Assembly: GCF_020497125.1 (NCBI RefSeq)
Contig: NC_059072.1
Coordinates: 75,337,697-75,401,696, forward strand
Length of the DNA: 64,000 nucleotides
Reading direction: 5' to 3'
Source: Mauremys mutica
Lineage: Eukaryota > Chordata > Testudines > Geoemydidae
Position 1 is the stretch's first letter; every line of letters begins with the position of its first letter. The position numbers were made by a program, and so were the translations under genes. Under the pieces are notes generated by a model. The model was not told the DNA's origin, did no database searches, and saw nothing but the letters and a program-made list of their open reading frames with translations. Positions 49,110 to 59,242 of the stretch are shown one piece after another.

Positions 49110-49615
49110 TCATAGTAATGACAGCCTTCTGGTTGGGCTGTCCACGGGGGTGGAGTGGGCGGGTTCACGGAGCCTCCCCCCACGCGTTCTTACACGTCTG
49201 GGTGAGGAAGATGTGGAACATGGTGAGGGTTGAGGGTGGTTATACAGGGGCTGCAGCGGCACTCTGTGATCCTGCTGCCGTTCCTGAAGCTCCACCAGAC
49301 GCCGGAGCATGTCAGTTTGATCACGCAGCAGCCCCAGAGTTGCATCCCGCCACCGCTGATCTTCCTGCCGCCACCGCTGATTTTCCTGCTGGTCTTCCTG
49401 CTACCACCTCTCATCTCGGGTGTCCCTCCTGTCCTCACGTTCACTGGCATCTTTCCTGTAATTTGATACCACGTCCTTCCAATCATTCAGATGAGCTCTT
49501 TCATTGCGTGTAACTTCCATAATATCCGAGAACATTTCATCTCGCGTCTTCTTTTTCCTCCGCCTTATCTGTGCTAGCCTTTGGGATGGAGGAGGGACGC
49601 TTGAAAAATTTGCAG
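49110..49615 (-). pseudogene. Myb-like partner of element A, exon 2 (one premature stop)
   Basis: The acceptor is at 49617-49616 (ATGCAG) and the frame joins exon 1 in phase 1. It encodes SQRLAQIRRRKKKTRDEMF, a basic segment, then a long charged coiled coil (ERED..., LRDQTDMLRRLVELQERQQ) and a proline/serine-rich tail to the stop at 49110. A TAG at 49403-49401 interrupts the coiled coil where copy C has an arginine-rich DRWRQED run. The coiled coil is a likely dimerisation or transposase contact region. Confidence 0.8.
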
Positions 49616-50122
49616 CTGCATGAGGGAGAGAAATATTTTAAAAGATACATTTTACAGAACAATGGTTATACTCTTTCACAGTGAACAGCACTATTCACCT
49701 TACATAGCACATGTGATTTCCCTACAAGGTCGCATTTTTCATCTTAATACTGAGTGCCTGCAGCTCTGGAGTTACAGATCTCACAGACACAGGTCCGGGC
49801 ATCAGAATTCAGCTTGCATGCAGCCATGGTAAGCCACTGTCTTTCAGCTTCTGTAGTGATTTACCCCTCCCCCCAACGCATGGCTAATACCACGCTAGCT
49901 CCCTGCTAATCAACACCCTTCCCACCCCCCCATCCACTGCGTGGCTGGTAGCTTGGGGAAGATCCCCGGTGACCAAACACAAAAAAGATCATCGGCATTT
50001 CACTCCTCCCCTCCCCCCGCTTGGCTACGTGCAGGAAAGGATTTTTTTTTAAGCTGCTGCAGTCCACGAACCCAGTAGGAAAATGGCCATCCCCCTTACT
50101 TAAATTCCTGATTTTTAACCAG

Positions 50123-50416
50123 GTTATCCTGAACGATATCACTTTGCTGAGGATAACACAGCGAGATAAAGAACGGATGCTTCTTGAATGCCAGCAATCA
50201 CCGGGACCATACGCTGCTATGCTTTGCCATGCAATGATACCTGATTCCTTGCTACATTCATGGCGTGGTAAAGTGTCCTACCATGGTGGGCGGAACAAGG
50301 CTGCCTTGCCCAGAAATCTTCTACAAAGGCTTCTGGAGTACCTACAGGAGCGCTTCATCGAGATGTCCCTGGAGGATTTCCTCTCAATCCCCGGACATGT
50401 TAACAAACTTTTCTAA
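50123..50416 (+). CDS. Third open frame of Harbinger element A, unknown function
   Basis: 97 codons run from a candidate acceptor (AACCAG, 50117-50122) to a TAA at 50414-50416. It lies inside the Myb gene's intron but on the transposase strand. Conserved blocks are ITL.R, KERML, PGPYAAML, AMIP, SWR, NKA.LPRNLL and SLED..SIP. Roughly 55 of 97 positions equal the equivalent frame in element C (51766-51470). A candidate leader exon ends in ATG just before GTAAGC at 49829; joined to this exon it gives M-VILNDITLL. I recognise no domain. It could be a third transposon protein or a terminal exon of one. Confidence 0.6.
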   Translation, partial: VILNDITLLRITQRDKERMLLECQQSPGPYAAMLCHAMIPDSLLHSWRGKVSYHGGRNKAALPRNLLQRLLEYLQERFIEMSLEDFLSIPGHVNKLF

Positions 50417-50806
50417 GGCCTGGTCTACACTAGGACTTTAAATCGAATTTAGCAGCGTTAATTCGAACTAACCGCTCAACCGTCCACACCAGGAAGCCAT
50501 TTAATTCGAACTAGAGGGCTCTTTAGTTCGAATTCGGTACTCCACCCCGACAGGTGGAGTAACGCTAAATTCGACATGGCTAGCTCGAATTAGGCTAAGT
50601 GTGGATGCAAATCGAACTTAGTAGCTCCGGGAGCTATCCCACAGTGCACCACTCTGTTGACGCTCTGGACAGCAGTCGGAGCTTGGATTCTCTGACCAGC
50701 CACACAGGAAATGACCCGGGAAAATTTGAATTCCTTTTCCTGTCTGGGCACTTTGAATCTGACGTCCTGGCTGGACATCGGGGCGAGCTCCGCAGCACCT
50801 GCAACG

Positions 50807-51382
50807 ATGCAGAGCTCTCCAGCAGAGGAGTCCGGCCAATCCAAGAATAGAAAGAGGTCCCCAGCATGGACAGACCGGGAAGTCCTGGATCTGATAGGTG
50901 TGTGGGGCGAGGAGTCTGTGCTGTCGGAGCTGCGCTCCAACAAGCGGAATGCAAAGACCTTCGAGAAGGTCTCCAAAGCAATGATAGAGAAAGGATACAG
51001 CCGGGATGCAATGCAGTGCCGCGTGAAAATCAAGGACCTGAGACAAGGCTACCAAAAAGTCAGAGCGGCAAACGGACGCTCCGGAGCCCTGCCCCAGACA
51101 TGCCGCTTCTACGAGGCACTGCATGCCATTCTAGGTGGGTCTGCCACCACTGCCCCACCAGTGACCGTGGACTCAGTGGATTACATAGTGAACCTGGACA
51201 GTTCCTCCTCGATGTTCGCCGATGTGGAAGATGAGGAAGGGTCTTTGGAGGACGGCGCAGGCGACAGCGAACACAATACCGCTTTCCCTGACAGCCAGGA
51301 TCTCTTCATCACCCTCACAGAGATCCCCTACCAACCCTCCCCGGCCGTTAACCCGGACTCTGAATCAGGGGAAGATCAGGCG
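50807..51382 (+). CDS. Myb/SANT-like partner of element C, exon 1
   Basis: From ATG 50807, 192 codons run to a GTAAGT donor at 51383. The Myb/trihelix domain (RKRSPAWTDREVLDLIGVWG, then SELRSNKRNAKTFEKVSKAM, QCRVKIKDLRQGYQKV, TCRFYEALHAILGG) spans residues about 14-105. An acidic region with serine stretches follows. The exon ends in phase 0, whereas the exon 2 frame needs phase 1, so copy C has a one-base change near the junction or another donor. An earlier in-frame ATG (50711) lies in terminal sequence and is less likely. Confidence 0.85.
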
Positions 51383-51469
51383 GTAAGTGCTATAAACATG
51401 TAAACATTTATTTTTTATAAAACAGGTATAAAAAATAGAAATACTATATATAAAATTTTCAATGAAAAA

Positions 51470-51766
51470 CTATATGAAAAGTAGGTCCACACATATAGGG
51501 ATTGAACAATAATCCTCCAGGGACAATTCAAGAAAGGTCTCATTTAGGTCCTCGAAAAGCCTCCGCAGGAGGTTCCTGGGGAGAGGTGCCTTGTTGGGTG
51601 CTCCTTGGAAGCACACTCTTCTGCGCCAGGACATCCTTATGTAGATGGGAATCATCGCTTCCACAAGCATGGCCGCATATGGTCCTGGTCTCTGCAGGGC
51701 TTCCCTTAGCATCCGCTCTTTGTGACTCCGAGGGACCCGCATCAGGGTGATCTCGTTCATGAAATG
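51470..51766 (-). CDS. Third open frame of Harbinger element C, unknown function
   Basis: 98 codons run from a candidate acceptor (GATGCAG) to a stop at 51470, inside the Myb intron and on the transposase strand as in element A. The blocks ITLMR, KERMLREALQRPGPYAAML, AMIP, MSWRRRV, NKAPLPRNLLRRL and SLEDYCSIP align with 50123-50416 without gaps. It could start internally at the ATG at 51760. The equivalent of copy A's leader exon is present before GTAAGCC (52012), but its ATG reads CTG. Confidence 0.6.
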   Translation of the reverse strand, partial: HFMNEITLMRVPRSHKERMLREALQRPGPYAAMLVEAMIPIYIRMSWRRRVCFQGAPNKAPLPRNLLRRLFEDLNETFLELSLEDYCSIPICVDLLFI

Positions 51767-52236
51767 CTGCATCTAATTAGGGCAATTAGTGTATTGTTAC
51801 TGTTGTGAATGGTTGACTTTTACTTTGCATAACAATGACCCTCGCTTAACAGCCACGTGTTGTAGGCCACATAGGAAAAGCATACATTGATCTTTCCCGT
51901 GCACTGGCGGGAGTGGCTGGAAAAGGGTCAGAGTATATGATTTCCAGATTGCCTTTAGCGGGAGGGCACAACTATCCATTAACTGATAAGCAGAATGTAC
52001 TGTAAGGCTTACCAGGACTGTCTGCTAGACGGATTCAGCTGTCTCTCCCCACTTGTCCACTTTCCTGTGCAATGCCGCAGCCAATGAGAGCGTATTCCGA
52101 AATCTCGAACTTGTCCTGAGATCTTGTGAGACTTGTTGCCCTGTATGGTCTTGTTCAGAGAAACTGACTAGACTGTGTTCACTGTTCGCAAACATGTATC
52201 TGTTCAAGGAAATCAGTTACTTTTCCCATCACACAG

Positions 52237-52708
52237 CTTCGGCTCTTTCCCGGACTGCCCCGGCATCCCCCTCGCAGAGGCTGGCGCAGATTAGGCGGCG
52301 AAAGAAAAAGACTAGGGACGAGATGTTCGCGGAACTGATGGCCTGCTCCAGAGCCGAGGCGGCAGAGCAGAGACAGTGGAGGGGGAGACCCTATGTCAAC
52401 AGCATCGCACACACATCGAACGGGAGGATAGGTGGCGGCAGGAAGACCAGCAGGCGACTCAAACGCTGCTTGGGCTAATGAGGGAGCAAATGGACACGCT
52501 CCGGCGCCTTGTTGATGTTCTGCAGGACCGCAGGCAGGAGGACAGAGCCCCCCTGCAGTGTATCTGCAACCGCCCTCCCCCGCCAAGAAGTCCTGCCCCC
52601 CCTCACCCAAAAGTACAAGACGGAGGGGCGGTAGGGGCCGTGAGAACTGTCACTGCACCACTGCATAGCGCTAATGTACCACACACCTCTCACGCTATAA
52701 ATTTGTAG
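52237..52708 (+). pseudogene. Myb-like partner of element C, exon 2, frameshifted
   Basis: The acceptor ACACAG ends at 52236. The basic segment SQRLAQIRRRKKKTRDEMF is readable from 52236. The frame is lost around 52375-52390, and the coiled coil (HIEREDRWRQEDQQ, then REQMDTLRRLVDVLQDRRQ) continues in another frame to the stop at 52708. It is homologous to 49615-49110 on the other strand. With the phase mismatch at exon 1, the copy C partner cannot be made as a full protein. Confidence 0.8.
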
Positions 52709-53588
52709 AAGTGCTTCCCTTACAGGCTCACCCAGTCCCAAATCCAAGTTTCATCCCCCCACTGTGTATTAGATTATTAAAAGCTGTTTGCTGTTATTCA
52801 CTGTTTCGGTCACGTCTTTCGTGTCAGAGGATTTTTTTGTGTAGGGGGGTGGAGGGGATTTATAATTGCACGGTATAGCCTACATTACCAGGGTACAGAC
52901 TTGGGGGCATGATCAACTGCAGGGCACACACACACTGCAGTCAGTAGGCACCAGGGTCACTCTGTGTGGTGTATGCTGCCCCGGGTCATTCTGTGATGTG
53001 TATGCTTGTCCAGGGTCCTAGCGCCTGCCACCCCCTTAATGTTAAGGCACGCTGCCCTTACCATGCACTTCCACCGTAGCAACGAGCCTCTCCGCTGCCC
53101 TGAGCCCCAACAAGAGCCCTCATCCACGGACAGATACTCACCCTTCCCCCACACCCCTCACCCCTTCCTACGCCCAAACCCGCAGCCCACTGCCGTCATC
53201 CAAACCCCTATCCAAAGAAGGCACCACTCACCCCTTCCTGCAAACCCACCCCTTCCTGCAATCCCTCCCCTTCATGCACAACCACTTGCAACCGTCCCCC
53301 ACCCCAGAGACCTGTGTAAGAGCAGGAGGATGTCATTCCTCTATGGAACAAGCGGTCTGTACATCAGTGCACACCGTGCCCAGCACAGTATGCGTCCATG
53401 TTTCAACACCTGAACAGAAATGCAAAGTAAAACAAAGATTTATTAATAATGAGTGTAACAATTAATTTGCTTTAAAACATGCTTTGGAAGTGGGGGAAAC
53501 TTGGAGAACGGGGTATGTAACCGCAGATCGAAATCGACACATACAGACACAGGCCCAGAGTCAGTTTCTCTTGAAAGCAAGTGGAGAG

Positions 53589-54872
53589 TCATAGGTTACC
53601 CTGCTCTCCGAGGAAACTTGCTTTCAAAGCCTCCCGGATACACAGCGCTTCCCGCTGGGATATTCTCTCGGCACGGGTGTCTGGCTGAGCGTAAACTGCA
53701 GCCAGGCGATTTGCCTGAACCTCCCATCCGGACAAAAAGGTCTCGCCCTTGCTCTCACAGAGATTGTGTAGCACACAGCAAGCAGCAATAACTATGGGGA
53801 TATTCTTTTCGCTGATGTCTGAGCGAGTCAGTAAGCTCTGCCATCTCCCCTTGAGACGTCCGAAAGCACACTCCACCACCATTCTGCACTTGCTCAGCCG
53901 GTAGTTGAAGAGTTCCTTCTCTCTGTCCAAGGCGCCTGTATAGGGCTTCATGAGCCAGGGCATTAGCGGGTAGGCTGGGTCCCCGAGGATCACTGTAGGC
54001 ATCTGCACATCCCCAACCGTTATTTTGTGGTCCGGGAAGAAAGTACCTGCCTGGAGGCGTTTAAACAGACCAGAGTTCCTGAACACACGCGCGTCATGAA
54101 CCTTGCCCACCCACCCAACGAAGATGTTGGTAAAACGTCCCCTATGGTCTACCAGTGCTTGCAGCACCATTGAAAAGTAGCCCTTTCGGTTAATGTACTC
54201 GCTGGCCTGGTGGGCTGGTGCCAGGATAGGGATGTGAGTACCATCTATAGCCCCACCGCAGTTTGGGAATCCCATCGCGGCGAAGCCATCTATGATGTCC
54301 TGGACATTTCCGAGAGTCACTACCTTTGAGAGAAGTTGCTCAACGATTGCGTGGGCTACTTCAATCACAGCAACCCCCACGGTAGATTTGCCCACGCCAA
54401 AGTGGTTCGCTACTGACTGGTAGCTGTCTGGCGTTGCAAGTTTCCAGAGGGCTATGGCCACTCGCTTGTGCACAGTCAGGGCTGCTCGCATCCGGGTGTC
54501 CTGGCGCTTCAGGGCAGGGGACAGCAAGTCACAGAGTTCAAGGAAAGTGCCCTTACGCATCCTGAAGTTTCGCAGCCACTGTGATTCATCCCAGACCTGC
54601 AGCACTATGCGGTCCCACCAGTCCGTGCTTGTTTCCCAGGCCCAGAATCGCCGTTCCACACCATGAACTTGACCCATTGCCACCATGATCTCCACGGCGC
54701 GGCGTACCCTGCTTTGTGAGAGGTCTGCGCCACTCTGTGAATTCCTGTCCTCACCACGCTGCCGGAGCCTCCTCGCCTGATTTCTCAGCAGCTGACTGTG
54801 GAAGAGGTGGACGATAAGGTGCGAGGAGTTGACAACGGCCATAAGTGCAGCGATGATCGCAGCGGGCTCCAT
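53589..54872 (-). CDS. Harbinger transposase of element C, intact
   Basis: This is an uninterrupted 427-residue DDE transposase from MEPAAIIAALM (54872) to the stop at 53589. The frame is open 36 codons further up to 54980, but homology with copy A begins at MEP. The N-terminal part (1-60) is arginine-rich. VERRFWAWETSTDWWD (about 73-88) and the helix-turn-helix-like SYQSVANHFGVGKSTVGVAV (150-169) precede the RNase H-like core. Conserved acidic residues are D210 (AIDGTHIPI), D260 (KVHDARVF), D298 (ILGDPAYPL) and E334 (VVECAFGRL). In the PIF/Harbinger family this enzyme cuts and pastes the element at TWA targets, together with a Myb-like partner. No stop or frameshift is seen, so the enzyme could be recent or still functional. 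Confidence 0.93.
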   Translation of the reverse strand: MEPAAIIAALMAVVNSSHLIVHLFHSQLLRNQARRLRQRGEDRNSQSGADLSQSRVRRAVEIMVAMGQVHGVERRFWAWETSTDWWDRIVLQVWDESQWLRNFRMRKGTFLELCDLLSPALKRQDTRMRAALTVHKRVAIALWKLATPDSYQSVANHFGVGKSTVGVAVIEVAHAIVEQLLSKVVTLGNVQDIIDGFAAMGFPNCGGAIDGTHIPILAPAHQASEYINRKGYFSMVLQALVDHRGRFTNIFVGWVGKVHDARVFRNSGLFKRLQAGTFFPDHKITVGDVQMPTVILGDPAYPLMPWLMKPYTGALDREKELFNYRLSKCRMVVECAFGRLKGRWQSLLTRSDISEKNIPIVIAACCVLHNLCESKGETFLSGWEVQANRLAAVYAQPDTRAERISQREALCIREALKASFLGEQGNL

Positions 54873-55356
54873 GCTCGCAGTGCTGTGGCGTACGCGCTGT
54901 AACTGACAAGAGAAGGGCGCGAACAGATTTCCCGCCGGAGCTTTCAGGGAGGGAGGGCGTGATTGACGGTTCAATGACAACAGTTACCCAAAAGCACCCT
55001 CGACACATTTTTCCCCAGGAGGCATTGGGAGCTCTACCCAGCATTCCAATGGGCAGCGGGGACTGCGGGAACTGTGGGATAGCTTCCCACAGTGCACCGC
55101 TTCCAAAGTCGACGCCAGCCCCGTTACTGTGGACTCAGAAATTCGAATTAGTGTATTTACTGTGGATACACAAATTCGACTTCATAAGGTCGAATCCACA
55201 AATTCGACTTAAGTAGATTCGAAATAGTCTTGTAGTGTAGACAAGGCCTAAGTAACTATACTGTCTGCGAATGCATCCCAAGTCCTCAGGGCAAATCAAT
55301 CATTAAAAAACGCTTGCTTAAAAAACAATGTTTGCTATTTGCAAAGGTACACTCAC

Positions 55357-55909
55357 CAGAGGTCCCTTCCATGGCGTCATTGTCTGGGATAGTTGCTTGG
55401 GAGGGCTGGGAGGAGGGTAATTCCGTCAGGGTAAGAAAAAGCTTCTGGCTGCTGGGGCTCACGGAGTGCTGTGTGCTCTCTGCTAGGTCTTCCTCCTCTT
55501 CTTCATCTTCATCTTCCCCGTCTGCATAATCCTCAGCCATGGCAGAGATTACAACCCCCACCTCGGAATCCACGATCAGGGGTGGGGTACTTGTGGCGCA
55601 GCCCCCTAAAATTGCATGCAGCTCAGCATAGAAGCGGCATGTTTTTCGACCTGCCCCGGACCTTCCGTTTGCTTCTTTGGTTTTCTGGTAGGCTTGTCTG
55701 AGCTCCTTAACTTTCACTCTGCACTGCACTGAGTCCCTGCTGTGGCCTTTATCCGTCATAGCCTTAGAAATTCTTTCAAATACTTTTTCATTTCGTCTTT
55801 TGGAACGCAGTTCTGTTAGCACTGAATCTTCTCCCCATATAGCGATCAGATCCAGTACCTCCCGTGCAGTCCATGCTGGGGCTCTTTTTCGATTCTCAGG
55901 AGACTGCAT
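55357..55909 (-). CDS. Myb/SANT-like partner of element A, exon 1
   Basis: The start at 55909 (MQSPENRKRAPAWT) agrees with copy C's MQSSPAEE start; an in-frame ATG at 56023 is also possible. The trihelix/Myb domain spans residues about 8-95: RKRAPAWTAREVLDLIAIWG, then TELRSKRRNEKVFERISKAM, QCRVKVKELRQAYQKTKEAN and TCRFYAELHAILGG. An acidic stretch (DYADGEDEDEEEEEDLAES) follows. The donor is GTGAGT at 55356-55351 in phase 1, matching exon 2 at 49615. Its intron now contains element C. In the family this protein binds DNA and carries the transposase into the nucleus. Confidence 0.88.
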
Positions 55910-56380
55910 TGTTACCTGTGCAGATGAGCTGTGCGTGGTCACCTGTGCTGATGAGCTCTCCACGCTGGGGAAGCAGGAAATGAATTTCAAAAGTTCGCGG
56001 GGCTGTCTACCTGGCCAGTGCATCAGAGTTCAGAATGCTGTCCAGAGCGGTCACAGTGGTGCACTGTGGGATACCGCCCGGAGGCCAATACCATCGATTT
56101 GCGGCCACACTAACCCTATTCCGATATGTTAATCCCGATATTAGCGCTACTCCTCTCATCGGGGAGGAGTACAGAAACCGATTTAAAGAGCCATTAAAAT
56201 CGATATAAGGTGCCTCCTAGTGTGGACGGGTGTGGCGTTAAATCGGTTTTACGCTCCTAAAACCGGTTTAAACGCCTAGTGTAGACCAGGCCTGTGTGTC
56301 CTCTCAGGGTTCAGTTCTGCATATCTTAGTTCACAAGTATTTTATGTCTCTGTCTGTGTGGCTCCACACAGACAAGTATC

Positions 56381-56548
56381 CAGGCCCACCAACAGAAATT
56401 TCGGGCACCAGGGCCATCCCTAGGGGGCCCAGGGCAGAAGTGACAAATCCATCACAAGTGGTCTCGCGCGCCTAGGCGCCTTGCAGCCCCCCCAGGCCCC
56501 TGGGCAGTTGCCCCCTTTGCTCCTCCCTCTCCCCCGGTGATGGGCCTG
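56381..56548. mobile_element. hAT MITE with perfect 8-bp target duplication
   Basis: CAGGCCCACCAA and the complement of CAGGCCCATCACC form the ends. CAAGTATC flanks both sides exactly (56373-56380 and 56549-56556). Confidence 0.92.
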
Positions 56549-56825
56549 CAAGTATCATTTCTTCCCCTCTATACACACAGCTATCTCCTGCAGAGTCTCT
56601 TAGTCCTTGGGTCTGGGCAAGCGGGGATAAGCAGGTGCTGTGTGCCTGCTATTTATCCCATCCCCCAAGCAAATAGTCAGGGATTGGGCCTTGACTCCGT
56701 CCACTCAGGACAGCTGAGTCAGTGTGAGGGTAGTACTCTGTTGGTAAGGATCAGTAGTGGATTACTACCCCTTGCCATAAATTGGGAGCAGGTAAAGAAT
56801 TGGAGTGAAATGGGGAGCAGGTAAA

Positions 56826-58675
56826 AAAGGAGTGAAATCAGGAAGGCCAAATCACACTTGGAGTTGCAGCTAGCAAGCGATGTTAAGAGTAAAAAGAAGG
56901 GTTTCTACAGGTATGTTAGCAAGAAGAAGAAGGTCAGGGAAAGTGTTGGCCCCTTACTGAGTGGGGGATGCAAACTAGTGACAGAGGATGTGGAAAAAGC
57001 TAATGTACTCAATGCTTTTTTTTGCATCTGCCTTCACAAACAAGGTCAGCTCCCAGACTGCTGCACTGGACAGCACAGTATGGGGAGGAAGTGATCAGCC
57101 CTCTGTGGAGAAAGAGGTGGTTCAGGACTATTCAGAAAAGCTGGATGAGCACAACTCCATAAGGCCAGATGCGCTGCATCTGAGGGTGCTAAAGGAGTTG
57201 GCGGATGTGATTGCAGAGCCATTGGCCATTATCAAGGCAATCGGGGGAGGTCCTGGATGACTGGAAAAAAGGCTAATGTAGTGCCCATCTTTAAAAAAGA
57301 GAAGAAGGAGGATCTGGGAAACTACAAGCCAGTCAGCCTCACCTCAGTCCCTGGAAAGATCATGGAGCAGGTCCTCAAGGAATCAATTTTGAAGCACTTA
57401 GAGGAGAGGAAAGTGATCAGGAACAGTCAGCATGGATTCATGAAGGGCAAGTCATGCCTGACTAACCTAATTGCCTTCTATAATGAGATAACTGGGTCTG
57501 TGGATGAGGGGAAAGCAGTGGATGTGTTATTCCTTGACTTTAGCAAAGCTTTTGGTACGGTCTCCCACAGTATTCTTGCCAGCAAGTTAAAGAAATATGG
57601 GCTGGATGAATGGACTATAAGGTGGATAGAAAGCTGGCTAGATTATTGGGCTCAACAGGTAGTGATCAATGAATCTATGTCTAGTTGGCAGCTGGTATCA
57701 AGCGGCATGCCCCAAGGGTCAGTCCTGCGGCTGATTTTGTTCAATATCTTCATTAATGATCTGGAGTATGGCATGGACTGCACTTTCAGCAATTTCTCAG
57801 ATGACACTAAACTGGGCGGAGAAGTAGATACGCTGGAGGGTAGGGATAGGATACAGAGGGACCTAGACAAATTAGAGGATTGGGCCAAAAGAAATCTGAT
57901 GAGGTTCAACAAGGACAAATGCAGAGTCCTGCACTTAGGACGGAAGAATCCCATGCACTGCTGCAGACTAGGGACCGAGTGGCTAGGCAGCAGTTCTGCA
58001 GAAAAGGACCTAGGGGTTACAGTGGATGAGAAGCTGGATATGAGTCAACAGTGTGCCCTTGTTGCCAAGAAGGCTAACGGCATTTTGGGCTGTATAAGTA
58101 GGAGCATTGCCAGCAGATAGAGGGACGTGATCATTCTCCTCTATTCGGCACTGGTGAGGCCTCATCTGGAGTACTGTGTCCAGTTTTGGGCCCCACACTA
58201 CAAGGAGGATGTGGGAAAAATTGGAAAGAGGCCAGCAGAGGGCAACAAAAATAATTAGGGGGCTGGAGCACATGACTTATGAGGAGAGGCTGAGGGAACT
58301 GGGATTGTTTAGTCTGCAGAAAAGAAGAATGAGGAGATTTGATAGCTGCTTTCAACTACCTGAAAGGGGGTTCCAAAGAGGATGGATCTAGACTGTTCTC
58401 AGTGGTACCAGATGACAGACCAAGGAGCAATGGTCTCAAGTTGCAGTGTGGGAGGTTTAGGTTGAATATTAGGAAAAATAGGAGGGCGGTGAAGCCCTGG
58501 AATGGGTTACCTAGGGCGGTGGTGGAATCTCCTTCCTTAGAGATTTTTAAGGTCAGGCTTGACAAAGCCCTTGCTGGGATGACTTAGTTGGGGATTGGTT
58601 CTGCTTTGAGCAGGGGGTTGGACTGGATGACCTCTTGAGGTGCCTTCCAACCCTGATATTCTATGGTTCTATGAA
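56826..58675 (+). mobile_element. CR1 LINE, 5' truncated, with most of the reverse transcriptase
   Basis: It begins within the coding region and runs through the RT domain and a CR1 3' region to the terminal repeat ATTCTATGGTTCTATGAA (58658-58675). Sense orientation in METTL25 intron 2. Frameshifts occur near 57090 and 57240 and a stop at about 58118-58120. It is less decayed than the other CR1 pieces in this window. Confidence 0.9.
57257..58120 (+). pseudogene. CR1 reverse transcriptase fragment
   Basis: 287 codons cover RT motifs in order: [61 protein letters not shown], then the catalytic box as FSDDTKLGG, and a C-terminal [15 protein letters not shown] region. The usual catalytic box in the family is FADD; here it is FSDD. 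Both aspartates are kept. The 5' endonuclease and ORF1 are missing, so it is not active. Confidence 0.88.
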
Positions 58676-59242
58676 ATGTGCTTCTCTTGCCTCCCATTTC
58701 CTCAGTATAATTAATGATGGCTTGAAGTGTGTCTATTGTGAGATGATCAGCAACCATGCAGAATTAATAGAATGATCATCATTTTAAAGTGCCAGAATCA
58801 GCAAACTGTGCTGTGAGAATGTTTCCCAACACTGCCTTTATGTGTCCTCTGAGAATAGGTAAATGTAGTTGTAGTAAAGTACATGAAAAAGAGCTAAACT
58901 AAATTCCTGTGGGGACGAAGGAATAAGAGATCAAATTTCGTAGTAGCAATTTTTTGTCATACTAGATATTTTATTCTGTATTTTGTTAGTATTGCTTATA
59001 ATATTACTGGTATTGCTGTTATGTTGTTCAGTTTCACTAATTCATCTTTGATTCAGTAATATAATCGTAAGAGCATTCTTACAACTTCTTAGTGAAAACA
59101 AAACTGCTGCAGTCCAAACCACTGCTATATTCAGATGTAAACATTATATATATATATATGGATAGATGTTGATTTCATTTGAGGACTATGAGGGCCAGTT
59201 AGTCTGAATTGTATTAATATTTCTGTTTTTCTAATCTCTCAG
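58676..59242. other. METTL25 intron 2, last part
   Basis: No element recognised apart from a (TA)n run at about 59144-59159. Confidence 0.45.

Larger units (their letters stand above)
50417..55248 (-). mobile_element. PIF/Harbinger transposon C (nested), 4.8 kb, complete
   Basis: The ends are GGCCTGGTCTACACTAGGAC (50417) and the complement of GGCCTTGTCTACACTACAAG (ending 55248). TAA is duplicated on both sides (50414-50416 and 55249-55251), the trinucleotide typical of Harbinger. Gene order is the mirror image of element A: transposase (minus), Myb exon 2 (plus), third frame (minus), Myb exon 1 (plus). Subterminal sequences differ from those of A, so this is a separate subfamily rather than a tandem copy. 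Confidence 0.92.
47234..56292 (+). mobile_element. PIF/Harbinger transposon A (outer), interrupted by transposon C
   Basis: It begins GGGTACGTCTACACTACGG and ends with the complement of GGCCTGGTCTACACTAGG. Without the nested element (50417-55251) it is about 4.2 kb. In order it carries a transposase (plus), Myb-partner exon 2 (minus), a third open frame (plus) and Myb-partner exon 1 (minus). The two subterminal regions differ and only a short terminal motif is shared. The flanking trinucleotides (TGA, TGT) are a poor match to each other, so the exact end base is uncertain. Confidence 0.85.

Noticed and set aside
50618..51124. Minus-strand frames of up to 168 codons over the Myb exon of element C
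   Set aside because: They are antisense to the conserved Myb/SANT domain and not shared with element A.
58176..58587. Plus-strand frames after the CR1 RT
   Set aside because: They are the frameshifted end of the CR1 coding region and its 3' region, already covered by the CR1 annotation.
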